32,872 bases of DNA from an uncultured Lactobacillus sp. (GCF_945290125.1 NZ_CALYQV010000020.1:1-32872); one strand, 5' to 3'; shown: positions 8,539 to 17,814, numbered from the stretch's first letter. Numbers and translations: made by a program. Notes: generated by a model not told the origin, from the sequence alone.

Positions 8539-9090
8539 TTAGCTTTCCTTCTTATTAGTTGAGCCAAAACCGCTTACCCTTTGCCTATCAATAGGCAAGT
8601 CATTGTCGGTTTTTAAATAATGCACAAAAATTCCCTGACCAATACGATCCCCCTTGTGAATCTGAATTGGTCTAACACCATAATTAATTAACTGCACGAA
8701 AATTTCACCTTCATTGTCATCGTTATTGTAATAATCCGCATCGATGACACCCACGCCATTTGGCAAAGAAAGATTTTTTTTAAAAGTATTTGAAGAGCGG
8801 TTAGCCAATATTAACACTTCATCTTCAGGCATATAAGCCTTTACACCTGTCGGAATCAAAAACGGCTTGAGTACATGTTCGGCCATTTCATAGTCTTGTT
8901 CGTATAGCTGATGACCATTGCGAATTAACCGAAAAATACGCACAAAATTAAGCCGCCAAATACTGGGAATTAAAACGTCTTTTGCTGCTGCTAAATCATA
9001 GCCTGCACTGGCAATTGTTTGTCTTCTAGGTAATTCCACATTTTTATTTTTATATTTAGATACAATTTCAAAGCCCCGAATTTTCTCCAT
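8539..9090 (-). CDS. dut: dUTP diphosphatase, extended form
   Basis: Hydrolyses dUTP to dUMP and pyrophosphate, keeping uracil out of DNA. The five trimeric dUTPase motifs are seen: ASAGYDL, ANRSS, GVIDADYYN, KGDRIGQ and VSGFGSTN. The product is 183 residues against about 150 for typical bacterial Dut. The extra length lies mainly between motifs 1 and 2, where about 35 residues rich in Arg, Ile and Tyr are inserted; there is also a small acidic insert after motif 3. Start ATG at 9090 with AAAGGAGA upstream. It is translationally adjacent to radA. Confidence 0.85.
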   Translation of the reverse strand: MEKIRGFEIVSKYKNKNVELPRRQTIASAGYDLAAAKDVLIPSIWRLNFVRIFRLIRNGHQLYEQDYEMAEHVLKPFLIPTGVKAYMPEDEVLILANRSSNTFKKNLSLPNGVGVIDADYYNNDDNEGEIFVQLINYGVRPIQIHKGDRIGQGIFVHYLKTDNDLPIDRQRVSGFGSTNKKES

Positions 9091-9131
9091 GTTATCTCCT
9101 TTAAAAATCTTTAAACACTATTTTACATTAA

Positions 9132-9162
9132 TTTACTGCTGTGTTTTAAAATCTTATATAAT
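9132..9162 (+). promoter_or_regulatory. Promoter for the small GNAT-like gene
   Basis: A perfect -10 TATAAT at 9157-9162 with a weak TTTACT/TTACTG -35 at 9132-9138 (18-19 base spacer) lies 48 bases before the ATG. Confidence 0.45.
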
Positions 9163-9209
9163 TAGTTTGGTAAAATTAGCCGAAATATTAAAGTTTGAAG
9201 GAAGAATAA

Positions 9210-9524
9210 ATGTTTAACTTAGATAACCCACACCAGTTTTTTCGCGAAGATGATGATAATGGCGAAACTATATGCAGCTGGACCATGGACAAAATTAAGC
9301 GCAAAAACGCTACTGTCTGGATAATGAACCATTTCTTTATCAATCCCAAAATAGACAGTAAAAAGATTTTACACAAACAAATGGCAACAGTAATGTTTAT
9401 TGCTCAAGAATCTCACTTACCTGTTTGGCCACTTGACCCTTTAGTTATTAAATACTTCGAAAGGCATTCAGAATTTCATTCGATTTGGTATCATAAACCA
9501 AATCCAGCAAACAAAAATATATAA
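9210..9524 (+). CDS. Small GNAT-like protein (YjdJ-type)
   Basis: A 104-residue soluble protein. Its second half (residues 57-95, including MATVMFIAQESHLPVWPLDP and KYFERHSEFHSIWYH) resembles the short YjdJ-type N-acetyltransferase-like family, in which a helix is followed by PLxxxxxxYFxRHPE. The usual acetyl-CoA loop (V.P..RG.G) is not clear and the matching segment reads NPKIDSKKILHK, so acetyl transfer is uncertain. AAGGAAG lies 5 bases before the ATG and there is a good -10. It is divergent from dut and 129 bases upstream of pepC. The substrate is unknown. Confidence 0.6.
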   Translation: MFNLDNPHQFFREDDDNGETICSWTMDKIKRKNATVWIMNHFFINPKIDSKKILHKQMATVMFIAQESHLPVWPLDPLVIKYFERHSEFHSIWYHKPNPANKNI

Positions 9525-9653
9525 ACTTTGCAGATTAAATAGATATAGCAAAAGCAAATATATTTTCAACAATAATTAAATTTTCAAAGATAGACTACTT
9601 TATTTAGTTAGGCTAAAATAGTATTAGTTTGTTTAAGGAGGATTTTAATATAG

Positions 9654-11000
9654 ATGACAAAAGAAATTACAAGTGCAGCCATTGACAAATTTACAAATGA
9701 TTTATCAAATCATGCTGGAATTAATATTGCCAGTCATGCTGCTCAAGAAAACGGCATTTTTAAGGCAAGTCAAAATTTACAATCAAAAATTGATTTAACA
9801 CCTACTTTTTCCGTAGAAATTGATACCGGTAAACCGGCTGATCAAAAGCAATCTGGTCGCTGCTGGATGTTTTCCGCATTAAATACTATGCGACACCCAT
9901 TACAAAAAGAATATAAGATTAAGGATTTTGAATTATCCCAAAATTACACTAATTTTTGGGACAAATTTGAAAAATCAAACTTCTTCTTTGAAAATGTTAT
10001 TGCGTCAGCAAAGAAACCGCTCGGTGACCGTAAAGTCAGCTTCCTGTTCGCAACCCCGCAACAAGATGGTGGTCAATGGGACATGTTATGTGGATTAGTT
10101 GAAAAGTATGGTATTGTTCCTAAGTCAGTTTACCCAGAAACTGCCAATTCGAACAATTCTGGCGCTTTAAACGATACTTTAAACACTCTGTTGCGCAAAG
10201 ATGGCTTAGAACTACGTGCTTTAGTCAACGCAGGTAAGTCAGAAGACGAGATTGAGCAACGCAAAAATGAATTTTTAAACGATGTTTTCCGCATTTTAGC
10301 TATTTCATTAGGCGTACCACCAAAGAAATTTGACTTTGAATATAAAGATGATGATGGTAATTACCACTGTGAAGCCGGTATTACTCCTAAAGAATTCTTT
10401 GATAGATTTGTAGGCATGAACTTGGAAGATCATGTTTCACTCATTAACTCTCCTACTGATGACAAGCCATATCACAAAGTCTTTTCAGTTGAATACTTAG
10501 GTAATGTTGTTGGCGGCAGACAAGTACGTCACCTTAACGTCAAAATTTCTGAAATGAAAGACTTGATTATTAAACAACTGAAAGCCGGAGAAGTTGTTTG
10601 GTTTGGTTCAAATGTTGGTAAGGATTCAGAAAGACAGCTAGGCTTGCTTGATACCAATATTTACAAACGTGATGAATTATTTGACGTTGATTTTTCAATG
10701 TCTAAGGGTGATAAACTTGATTCTAGCGAAAGCATGATGGATCATGCTATGGTTATTACCGGTGTCGACTTAGTAGATGATAAGCCAACTAAGTGGAAGA
10801 TTGAAAATTCATGGGGAGAAAAGCCAGGCTTTAAGGGCTATTTTGTAATGAGTGACTCATGGTTTGACCAATTTGTCTACCAAGCAGTTATTAACAAGAA
10901 ATTCTTACCTGATGATTTAAGAACAGCCTTTGATGAAGGAGCTAAAGATCCGATTCAATTATTACCATGGGATCCAATGGGCGCTTTGGCTTTTAAATAA
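9654..11000 (+). CDS. pepC: Aminopeptidase C (bleomycin-hydrolase family)
   Basis: Cytoplasmic cysteine aminopeptidase of 448 residues (family C1B) that trims N-terminal residues from peptides taken up by lactobacilli. The catalytic triad is visible: C70 in QSGRCWMFSALN, H364 in MDHAMVITGVD and N385 in KIENSWGEKPGFKGYF. The full family length is kept, ending DPMGALAFK. AAGGAGG lies 10 bases before the ATG. It is monocistronic, closed by a hairpin at 11034-11091. The related endopeptidases PepE/PepG are similar, so the exact paralogue is assigned with modest reserve. Confidence 0.93.
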   Translation: MTKEITSAAIDKFTNDLSNHAGINIASHAAQENGIFKASQNLQSKIDLTPTFSVEIDTGKPADQKQSGRCWMFSALNTMRHPLQKEYKIKDFELSQNYTNFWDKFEKSNFFFENVIASAKKPLGDRKVSFLFATPQQDGGQWDMLCGLVEKYGIVPKSVYPETANSNNSGALNDTLNTLLRKDGLELRALVNAGKSEDEIEQRKNEFLNDVFRILAISLGVPPKKFDFEYKDDDGNYHCEAGITPKEFFDRFVGMNLEDHVSLINSPTDDKPYHKVFSVEYLGNVVGGRQVRHLNVKISEMKDLIIKQLKAGEVVWFGSNVGKDSERQLGLLDTNIYKRDELFDVDFSMSKGDKLDSSESMMDHAMVITGVDLVDDKPTKWKIENSWGEKPGFKGYFVMSDSWFDQFVYQAVINKKFLPDDLRTAFDEGAKDPIQLLPWDPMGALAFK

Positions 11001-11033
11001 AGTTATTATTTCCGTTCAAAAAATTTAAATATT

Positions 11034-11091
11034 AAAAAGCATTGAGAAATTTAGTGGTTATATCACCTAGCAGTTTTCCCAATGCTTTTTT
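11034..11091. terminator. Bidirectional terminator between pepC and the ABC genes
   Basis: AAAAAGCATTG (11034-11044) pairs with CAATGCTTTTTT (11080-11091), with inner GAAA/TTTC pairing and a long loop. A and T runs flank the stem on both sides, so it can serve the convergent pepC and ABC-transporter transcripts. Confidence 0.75.
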
Positions 11092-11116
11092 ATACGCTTT
11101 GAATAAGTACTTAAAG

Positions 11117-11722
11117 CTATTTTTGCTTTTCTCGCAGTATTCCCTTCTTCAATACAAATTGACGATCATATTTAAGCTCATTAATTTGATCATGGCTGGC
11201 AACCACTATAATTTTATTTTGCTGTCTTAATTTTTTAAGCATAGCTACAAATAAGCCAATACTCTCTTGATCAATTCCACGTGTCGGCTCATCAAGCAAA
11301 ATAATATTTTGGTTTTCCATCACAGCCTGGATGATGCCCACCTTTTGCCTCATACCAACAGAATACTTGACTATGGGTTCCGGATTGTCAGGATCAAGCA
11401 TAAAGTACTGTAGTAAATCCCTAACTTCTTTCTCATTAAAGCGCTTGTTAAGATTAGCCAGAAAATGAAGGTTAGACATGGCTGACTCATATTCCAAAAA
11501 ATTGGGATTTTCAATTAATGCCCCAACAATATCATTTTCATCCAGCTTAATTTCACCGCTGTCAGCCTTTAACAAGCCGGTAATAATCTTAAAAATGGTA
11601 GACTTTCCAGAACCGTTAATACCTGAAATATGAATTAGTTCTCCTGGCTTAGCTGTCAAAGATACGCTTTTTAAAACCAGCTTCTGACCAAATGACTTTT
11701 TTATCTGCTTAAGCTCTAACAT
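11117..11722 (-). CDS. ABC transporter ATP-binding protein
   Basis: A 201-residue nucleotide-binding subunit. Walker A is GINGSGKS (34-41), the ABC signature is YSVGMRQKV (about 120-128) and Walker B is IILLDEPTRG (140-149), followed by the switch histidine in VVASHDQ. The Q-loop area reads ALIENPNFLEYESAM, a form often seen in antibiotic-resistance and lantibiotic-immunity exporters, which makes an export role likelier than import. It is the last gene of a three-gene unit with two membrane proteins, 9 bases after the middle one. The substrate is unknown. Confidence 0.88.
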   Translation of the reverse strand: MLELKQIKKSFGQKLVLKSVSLTAKPGELIHISGINGSGKSTIFKIITGLLKADSGEIKLDENDIVGALIENPNFLEYESAMSNLHFLANLNKRFNEKEVRDLLQYFMLDPDNPEPIVKYSVGMRQKVGIIQAVMENQNIILLDEPTRGIDQESIGLFVAMLKKLRQQNKIIVVASHDQINELKYDRQFVLKKGILREKQK

Positions 11723-11731
11723 TATTTCTCC

Positions 11732-12316
11732 TTAAAAGCCACCATAAATTTCATGGATAGCCCGATATAACTCGTCATACACGGGACTATAATTTATTAA
11801 AATATTTTTTTCTATATAGTAGTGATAAATTAAATCTATGATTATCGCCATTAGCAATAATAAATAAGGCCTATGCCAGTTATAGCCACCGACTAACAGC
11901 CAAAGTAGAAGCAAAAAAACCAGGACATGTAGTAGTATGAGTTCAATGCCCACAATTGGATTACCAAATTTAAATAAAGGGTAATCAGTAAAAAAATACG
12001 GAACAAAAAGACCTAATACAAAAATTAAACAATAAATTGTAGCCAGTACCATTAAGTACATGATCATCGACTTATTCTTTTTTCGCACCGTCACAAACAC
12101 GTTGATGTTGCGAAAAGTAAGTATCTGCTTATAAAATAGCAAGAGGACCGCTGGCTGCAAATACAGTGATACCATGTGAAAATTGAGGTATTCGTTTGGC
12201 AATTCCATGGTTTCCGGTGAACCTGTTTTTATAAGTATAATGCTTCCCATTAGTCCTATTAAAAATACGATAAAACCATTTAAAACAAGCCTACGAGATA
12301 TTCGCTTTAAGCGCAT
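11732..12316 (-). CDS. Putative ABC transporter membrane subunit (second)
   Basis: An integral membrane protein of 194 residues with about five hydrophobic spans and no recognisable family motif. The open frame extends to GTG 12346, but ATG at 12316 directly after the upstream stop (12319) is a better start, with a modest AGAAAG site. It lies between the other membrane gene and the ATPase gene, so it is inferred to be a permease or immunity-type component. It could instead be an accessory membrane protein. Confidence 0.7.
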   Translation of the reverse strand: MRLKRISRRLVLNGFIVFLIGLMGSIILIKTGSPETMELPNEYLNFHMVSLYLQPAVLLLFYKQILTFRNINVFVTVRKKNKSMIMYLMVLATIYCLIFVLGLFVPYFFTDYPLFKFGNPIVGIELILLHVLVFLLLLWLLVGGYNWHRPYLLLLMAIIIDLIYHYYIEKNILINYSPVYDELYRAIHEIYGGF

Positions 12317-12318
12317 AA

Positions 12319-13146
12319 TTAGTCCAGCTTTCTTTTCTGCTGCCACAGTTTGATTAAGTAAGCAGCAAATAACAGATAAAGCAATGCAACCAAAACAAAA
12401 AGCAAATATGAATTAATCGGTGGCAAGCGAGATCCTAACGCAAACTGTCCCGGTGCAAGTACAGCAAATGGAAACCACAAATACGAGAGGAAGAGCAAAA
12501 ATTCATTGCCAAGCCGCGATATTATGATCGACAATAAGGTTAAACCCATCCCTACACACGGTCCTAAAACTAGGTAAATACTATTTTTTGATACAAAAAG
12601 ACCAATACTGAAAATTAAAATAGCAAAAATACCCCAGCCTATAGCGGCTAAGGTAACGTATGAACATAAGTCGATTAGCTGGTTAGTAGAAAAATATCCT
12701 GGTCTGGCACCAATGTATAATTCTATAGGTCTGGTTTTAAAGAAAAATGGATAATAAAATAAATTAATTAATGCTAACTGGTAAAAATTAGTTAATAAAG
12801 AAAATACCACCCCAATAATAAAGGAGTTAATAATCCCTGCTTTGATAAAGCCATGATATCCGACTCTTTGCTGGACAGCGCTAAACATATTATTATTTTT
12901 AAAATAGATTAAGAGACCGGCTCCAAAGATAGGTACCAAGGCCAACAAAATAACTAAATTTATAATATTTTCGTTCCAACCATTCGGTTGAATTGAAAAG
13001 AAAAACATAACCGAAATTTCAACTGCTTTGCCCTTTAATGGTATTGATCCTGCTTCAGATTTAGCGGCTATAAAAAACTGCCAGGTAATCAAAAGAAAAT
13101 AAATAATTAGAAAAATAAGAATAAATTTTTGGGTTCGTTTTAGCAT
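12319..13146 (-). CDS. Putative ABC transporter membrane subunit (first)
   Basis: A 275-residue protein with six or seven hydrophobic spans, the first at about residues 8-28, then a roughly 25-residue external loop. A TTG at 13152 is in frame, but ATG at 13146 with AAGAAG upstream fits better. It starts the three-gene transporter unit. No binding motif identifies the cargo. A layout of one ATPase with two unlike membrane proteins is typical of ABC-2 style exporters and bacteriocin self-protection pumps. This is inference from layout only. Confidence 0.7.
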   Translation of the reverse strand: MLKRTQKFILIFLIIYFLLITWQFFIAAKSEAGSIPLKGKAVEISVMFFFSIQPNGWNENIINLVILLALVPIFGAGLLIYFKNNNMFSAVQQRVGYHGFIKAGIINSFIIGVVFSLLTNFYQLALINLFYYPFFFKTRPIELYIGARPGYFSTNQLIDLCSYVTLAAIGWGIFAILIFSIGLFVSKNSIYLVLGPCVGMGLTLLSIIISRLGNEFLLFLSYLWFPFAVLAPGQFALGSRLPPINSYLLFVLVALLYLLFAAYLIKLWQQKRKLD

Positions 13147-13315
13147 TAGCAAAGTCTTCTTAACAAATATATCTTTGAATAACTATATCATGTATAATAT
13201 CAATTATAAACTAAAATAGTATGAAAAAAGTTAAAAAAAAAACTAATTTTTCCCTATTAAAAAATGCTCTTATTGTTGCCTTTATTCATATGATTACTTA
13301 AATAGAATTAAAAAC

Positions 13316-14794
13316 TTAACATAGACCTACTTTCTTAACAAAACGCATAAAAGCTGCTTTGCCCTCTAAAGTTTGTTTGAAAACTCCTGCGTCTTCCAAA
13401 ACGCGAGCAAAAACAAGACCTAGTTCTTTTTGCAGAATTTGATCTACATTTGCATTAGTGACTTCATACTTACGGCTAATTTCCTTAGCCCACTCAAGAT
13501 GCATAGGTGCAATACTGTTAGGCTGGTTAAGCAAAAACTTTTTTACCTCAAGCAACTCGGGCTTCAATCGTGGCGGAAAAATCGCTAATCCCATTACTTC
13601 AATTAAGCCGATATTTTCTTTTTTAATGTGTTGTACATCAGCATGGGGATGAAAAATTCCATCAGGATATTTATCTGAAGTCTGATTGTCTCTTAGGACT
13701 AAATCAAGTTCATAAGTTTGTTCATGTAAACGTGCAATTGGGGTAATAGTATGGTGAGGTATGCTGTTAGTAAATGCCCGAACTGCTACTTTTTCATCAC
13801 TATATTTTCTCCAGTTTATTAAAATTTTATTTGCTAATTTGATTAAGCTATTTTTATTTAGACCACGTAAACGGATCACAGACATAGGCCACTTGACAAT
13901 ACCTGCTTCGACATCATCAAATTCCTTAAAATTAAGTTTTTTATCAATTGGTGCTTTTTCCATCGGAAAGCGATGCTTGCCACCCTGATAATGTTCGTGC
14001 GCTAAAATCGAACCGCCTACGATTGACAAATCCGCATTGCTACCAACAAAATAGCCCGGAAATTTAGCCACAATTTCCAGTAAATTAGCAAAAGTTTGTT
14101 CATTTATTACCATTGGTTCATGCTTTGGCGCTAAGAAAATGCAGTGCTCATTAAAATATGCATAAGGAGAATATTGAAAACCCCAGGTTTCATCTCCTAA
14201 ATGAAAGCGAATGATACGGTGATTGGTGCGCGCAGGATAATTTACATGACCGAGGTAGCCCTCATTCTCCATACACAACTGACACTTTGGGTATGACTTT
14301 ACTTTAGCATTCTTGGCTGCTGCAATTTCTTTGGGATCTTTTTCCGGTTTGGAAAGATTAATCGTAATTTCTAGGTCGCCGTATTTACTTGCAGCTGTAA
14401 AATAAATATTTTTTGCAATAGCTCTAGTTTTAATATAATCACTATCTTTACCCATTTGGTAAAAATCAGCAATTGCTTTTTGTGGTGAGCTCTCATAAGT
14501 TTGCCAGAAATTGCGGTTAACAATACTTGGTCTAGGGACAATCAAATTCATTAATTGTGCATCTAGGACATCTCTAGCGGAATTATTGGCTGAGCACTTC
14601 CCTGAAATTTGGGCAACCTGAATCAGCTCGTCTTTAAGATCCAGTAGGCCTTCCTTACTGGTTGTTGCTTTTCTTGCCTCATCACCAACAAGGGCCAGAA
14701 TTCTATTTCTCAAATAAATACGATCAAGTTCCGTAAAATCGCTGTGAGCAATAACTTGCGTAATAAATTTATCAATTAGATTCGTTTTATCCAT
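13316..14794 (-). CDS. galT: UDP-glucose-hexose-1-phosphate uridylyltransferase, class II
   Basis: Leloir pathway enzyme that swaps UMP between UDP-glucose and galactose-1-phosphate. The 492-residue length and N-terminus mark it as the Firmicute class II GalT, much longer than the enterobacterial form. The nucleotidyl-transfer site is in [19 protein letters not shown]. Other conserved parts are [20 protein letters not shown] and [27 protein letters not shown] at 14794 follows the galK stop by 15 bases, so galK-galT form an operon. No galE or galM is next to them. Confidence 0.95.
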   Translation of the reverse strand: MDKTNLIDKFITQVIAHSDFTELDRIYLRNRILALVGDEARKATTSKEGLLDLKDELIQVAQISGKCSANNSARDVLDAQLMNLIVPRPSIVNRNFWQTYESSPQKAIADFYQMGKDSDYIKTRAIAKNIYFTAASKYGDLEITINLSKPEKDPKEIAAAKNAKVKSYPKCQLCMENEGYLGHVNYPARTNHRIIRFHLGDETWGFQYSPYAYFNEHCIFLAPKHEPMVINEQTFANLLEIVAKFPGYFVGSNADLSIVGGSILAHEHYQGGKHRFPMEKAPIDKKLNFKEFDDVEAGIVKWPMSVIRLRGLNKNSLIKLANKILINWRKYSDEKVAVRAFTNSIPHHTITPIARLHEQTYELDLVLRDNQTSDKYPDGIFHPHADVQHIKKENIGLIEVMGLAIFPPRLKPELLEVKKFLLNQPNSIAPMHLEWAKEISRKYEVTNANVDQILQKELGLVFARVLEDAGVFKQTLEGKAAFMRFVKKVGLC

Positions 14795-14809
14795 CTCAAC
14801 TTTCCAATA

Positions 14810-15973
14810 TTATAAAACTTTTGTACCATCAGCAGTTTCTGCAATATAAAATGAAGGTAAGTAGCCAATCTTTTCTTGGTAAATATCAGCGACATTTTTT
14901 TCAAAAGCTTCAACTTTATTTTTGGCAACCAAAGCTATCGCACAGCCACCAAAACCGGCACCAGTCATTCTTGCACCCAAAACTCCAGGTTGCTTCCAGG
15001 CAGTATGTACCAATGTATCAAGTTCTTTACCCGTCACTTCATAGTCATACTCTAAAGATACATGTGAAGCATTCATTAATTGACCAAATTCATTTAAATC
15101 ACCCTTTTGCAGTGCTTTTTCAGCATTTAATGTCCGTTCATTTTCCCAGACTGCGTGACGACAGCGTTTCAGCAGGTTTTCTGTTGGTAAAAGGTAACTA
15201 TTTTCATCAAAAACTAAACTATCCAATTCACCCAGCGACTGAATTGACAGTTTCTCCTGTAAAAAGTGCAGACCCTTTTCGCATTCTGCTCTACGCTCAT
15301 TATATTTTGAGTCTGCTAATGTCCTTTTCTTGTTAGTATTCATAATAACAATGACATTATCCTTCAAATCAAGGGGTACTAGCTCAGACTCCACCTTTTC
15401 AGTATCAAGCAGAATGGCGTGATCTTTTTCACTCATAGCAACTGCATATTGATCCATAATGCCAGAATTGACGCCAATAAATTCGTTTTCAGTTTTAACT
15501 CCCAGTTTGACGATTTCTAACTTAGAAAAAGTTAATTTAAACTGGTCCTGCAATAAAATACCAATTAACATTTCTAAGGCTGCAGACGAAGACAATCCAG
15601 CTCCATCAGGAATATTGCCATTAATATAGATATTAAGTCCATGATCAATCTTGGCACCATTTTCGAACATAAAATGAAGCATCCCTTTTGCATAGTTTGC
15701 CCATGAATCTTCTTTGGCAAACTGCAGCTGGTGCATATCAGTTTCTACTACTCCCATATCGGCAAAATTAGCAGAATAAAAACAAAATCTTTCATCAGTC
15801 CGGGGACTGGCTGCACCATAAATCCCTAAAGATATTGCACAAGGGAATACATGACCTCTATTATAATCTGTGTGCTCACCAATTAAGTTAATTCTACCAG
15901 GCGAAAAATAACAGTCGGTTGGTTTTTGGTGATAAATATTACTAAATTCTTGCTTGAGTTCTTTAATTTTCAT
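14810..15973 (-). CDS. galK: Galactokinase
   Basis: Phosphorylates galactose to galactose-1-phosphate. The 387-residue GHMP kinase has all three family motifs: [15 protein letters not shown] (residues 24-38), [13 protein letters not shown] (122-134) and [13 protein letters not shown] near the C-terminus. The catalytic aspartate is in [14 protein letters not shown] at 15973 is preceded by AAAAGGAAA. The promoter and a catabolite-repression-like site upstream suggest sugar-responsive control. Confidence 0.97.
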   Translation of the reverse strand: MKIKELKQEFSNIYHQKPTDCYFSPGRINLIGEHTDYNRGHVFPCAISLGIYGAASPRTDERFCFYSANFADMGVVETDMHQLQFAKEDSWANYAKGMLHFMFENGAKIDHGLNIYINGNIPDGAGLSSSAALEMLIGILLQDQFKLTFSKLEIVKLGVKTENEFIGVNSGIMDQYAVAMSEKDHAILLDTEKVESELVPLDLKDNVIVIMNTNKKRTLADSKYNERRAECEKGLHFLQEKLSIQSLGELDSLVFDENSYLLPTENLLKRCRHAVWENERTLNAEKALQKGDLNEFGQLMNASHVSLEYDYEVTGKELDTLVHTAWKQPGVLGARMTGAGFGGCAIALVAKNKVEAFEKNVADIYQEKIGYLPSFYIAETADGTKVL

Positions 15974-15990
15974 TTGTATCCATTTCCTTT

Positions 15991-16004
15991 TAAAAGCGCT
16001 ATCA
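15991..16004 (-). promoter_or_regulatory. cre-like (CcpA) site in the galK leader
   Basis: On the minus strand the 14 bases TGATAGCGCTTTTA match 12 of 14 positions of the CcpA cre consensus TGWAANCGNTNWCA. The site lies just downstream of the predicted galK start point, where CcpA would block elongation. A GalR/LacI-family operator is an alternative reading, since those share the CG core. Confidence 0.55.
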
Positions 16005-16020
16005 ACATACTGACAATTAA

Positions 16021-16048
16021 ATTATACTTCATTATAATTTACCAACAA
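16021..16048 (-). promoter_or_regulatory. Promoter for galK-galT
   Basis: On the minus strand TTGTTG (16048-16043), a 16-base spacer and a perfect TATAAT (16026-16021) lie about 50 bases before the galK ATG. Confidence 0.6.
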
Positions 16049-16072
16049 GGCTTGAAAATAAATTCTCAATAT

Positions 16073-16105
16073 TAAAAAAAGTTTCGTTTTGTCGAAACTC
16101 TTTTC
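16073..16105 (-). terminator. Intrinsic terminator after the P-loop kinase gene
   Basis: On the minus strand AGTTTCG (16099-16093) pairs with CGAAACT (16086-16080) around a 6-base loop, followed by TTTTTTT. It lies 8 bases beyond the stop at 16113. Confidence 0.8.
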
Positions 16106-16112
16106 AAGGATA

Positions 16113-17048
16113 TTACCAAATATGTAATAATCTATCTGGATGCAATTTACATAAATTAAATTGATGCACATGCTGCGGCCGGCTTTGGGGAAATAGTTCC
16201 AAAAAATCAGCCGGATTAGCTAGCCCCGTAGAATATGACCAAACACTCTTAACCTTTTTAATAGGATCAAGCATTTCATTTCTAACCGGATACGCAGAAA
16301 TCAAAAAATGTTTATGATGAAATTTAAATACAAAAAACGGTAAGCGAAACTGATTAACAACTTCATCCTTGGTTTTACCAATCGTAACTACATTACGATA
16401 TGTGTCATACTTTTCTGTAAATAAATCGTTAAAAGAAAAATAAAAATTGGAAATGTGTACACGAGGAAAGTTTTCTTCCGTAACTTTATCAGGAATTGCA
16501 ATGACGTGAGCAAAATGATCCAAATTACTTTCCTTTTGCGATAGTGCTTTGCCTAACTGATTAGGGCTTATCACATGCGCCCACTCAGGCACATCGAAGT
16601 TATCTTGATATGATAAAAACATTTCCTTAATCACATTTGGCTTAACCCAATCATATTGTCTGCGAATTTCGTTACGATTTAATAAATTCCGCAAAGTTTT
16701 ATGATACATCAAATCAACGACAAATAACTCATAATGATAACGCTCGACCCAGGATTGATAATGTTCAATATTTTCCGTAAAAATATGAGTACTATCTACA
16801 ATAACCGTTTCGCCGCGTTTCATTTTTTCTTCCACGAGGTAATCCACCACTTTTTCCGTTTGCTCATTTGCATAACGGGGAATAACTTGATGTAAGCAAT
16901 CTGTTTCTTCTTCATAAAAATAGGTTAGATTCGCCAATAACAATCTTATCTGATCACGACTAATTGCATATGGCTGTAAGTGATGACGAGAAATAAATGA
17001 AGATTTACCAGAGCCGGGTGCGCCTCGTAATAAAAATATTTTACGCAT
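16113..17048 (-). CDS. Polynucleotide-kinase-like P-loop protein with unknown C-terminal half
   Basis: A 311-residue protein. Residues 1 to about 165 resemble the kinase domain of T4 polynucleotide kinase and bacterial Pnkp. Visible parts are the P-loop GAPGSGKSS (9-17), an ISRDQIR element, a DSTHIFTENIEHYQSW element, and a lid-like segment NEIRRQYDWVKPNVIKEM. The remaining 145 or so residues are rich in Phe, His and Tyr (for example FFVFKFHHKHFLISAYP) and match no phosphatase or ligase motif that I recognise. It stands alone, with its own terminator. RNA repair, a nucleoside kinase or a phage-defence role are all possible; none is shown. GGAG precedes the ATG. Confidence 0.7.
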   Translation of the reverse strand: MRKIFLLRGAPGSGKSSFISRHHLQPYAISRDQIRLLLANLTYFYEEETDCLHQVIPRYANEQTEKVVDYLVEEKMKRGETVIVDSTHIFTENIEHYQSWVERYHYELFVVDLMYHKTLRNLLNRNEIRRQYDWVKPNVIKEMFLSYQDNFDVPEWAHVISPNQLGKALSQKESNLDHFAHVIAIPDKVTEENFPRVHISNFYFSFNDLFTEKYDTYRNVVTIGKTKDEVVNQFRLPFFVFKFHHKHFLISAYPVRNEMLDPIKKVKSVWSYSTGLANPADFLELFPQSRPQHVHQFNLCKLHPDRLLHIW

Positions 17049-17133
17049 GCCTCTACTCCAAACTAAAAATGTAAAATTTAAATGATATCGTATTAAATTT
17101 TAACATATAATTGCAGAATTCCTTACTATTGAA

Positions 17134-17814
17134 CTAAAAGCTGCGTAAAATCTTTTTATCAATAATTCTTAATTGCTGATCAAAAGTATAAACTATTGGC
17201 TCTGCATTTGGCACTTCAAGCTTGATAATATCGTGATCATTGATATTCTCTAATTTTTTAATTAATGCGCGCAAACTTGAGCCATGAGCTACAATTAATT
17301 GATCCTCACCCATTTTTAACCTACTGGCAATATTGTTTTGATAATAAGGTAATACTCTCTTTTGCGTTTGATAAAGACTTTCAGCTCTTGGCAAGAGGTG
17401 AATGTCACAACTGGCATAGCGTCTAGAAGTCACTTTTTCACCCAAAGGAGGGACAGCGTAAAAGCCACGCCGCCATTCTAAAACTTGCTGTTTACCAAAT
17501 ATTTGGCGTGACTCATCTTTATTTATTCCACGTAATTTACCATAATGCCTTTCGTTTAAACGCCAAGTCTTAGTAAGAGGTAAATATAAAAAATGACAAA
17601 TATCGGCCACTATATTTGCTGTTACAATTGCTCGAGTTAAAACAGAAGTATGAATGTGGGTGGGCTTAAAATCGGTAATTTCTTTAATTAAATTGCCTGC
17701 AGATTCAGCTTGTTCTCGTCCTTTAGCAGTTAAACCAACATCATTCCAGCCAGTATACACATTAGACTTATTGGCTGTACTTTCACCATGTCTTAGCAAT
17801 ACTAACTTAACCAT
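17134..17814 (-). CDS. gpmA: 2,3-bisphosphoglycerate-dependent phosphoglycerate mutase paralogue
   Basis: Histidine-phosphatase superfamily protein of 226 residues with the GpmA layout. The phosphohistidine is in LLRHGES (H9). YTGWNDVGLT follows, then R61, and E88 in LNERHYGKLRG. The second catalytic histidine is H177 in VAHGSSLRALIKKLE. The canonical motif is HGNSLRAL, so Asn is replaced by Ser here, and overall it looks more diverged than the housekeeping enzyme. It probably interconverts 3- and 2-phosphoglycerate but may be a second copy with another role. The ATG starts one base after the small membrane gene stop, within an operon headed by a CDF transporter. Confidence 0.8.
   Translation of the reverse strand: MVKLVLLRHGESTANKSNVYTGWNDVGLTAKGREQAESAGNLIKEITDFKPTHIHTSVLTRAIVTANIVADICHFLYLPLTKTWRLNERHYGKLRGINKDESRQIFGKQQVLEWRRGFYAVPPLGEKVTSRRYASCDIHLLPRAESLYQTQKRVLPYYQNNIASRLKMGEDQLIVAHGSSLRALIKKLENINDHDIIKLEVPNAEPIVYTFDQQLRIIDKKILRSF

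Noticed and set aside
9188-9376. Minus-strand frame opposite the small GNAT-like gene
   Set aside because: It is the shadow of the plus-strand gene, which has a promoter, a ribosome site and family resemblance.
11042-11230. Plus-strand open frame after pepC
   Set aside because: It overlaps the terminator and the ABC ATPase gene in antisense and has no ribosome site.
13221-13301. 26-codon plus-strand frame (MKKVKKKTNFSLLKNALIVA...) beside the ABC transporter genes
   Set aside because: It looks like a cationic peptide but has no ribosome site and no convincing promoter, and the region is very AT-rich.
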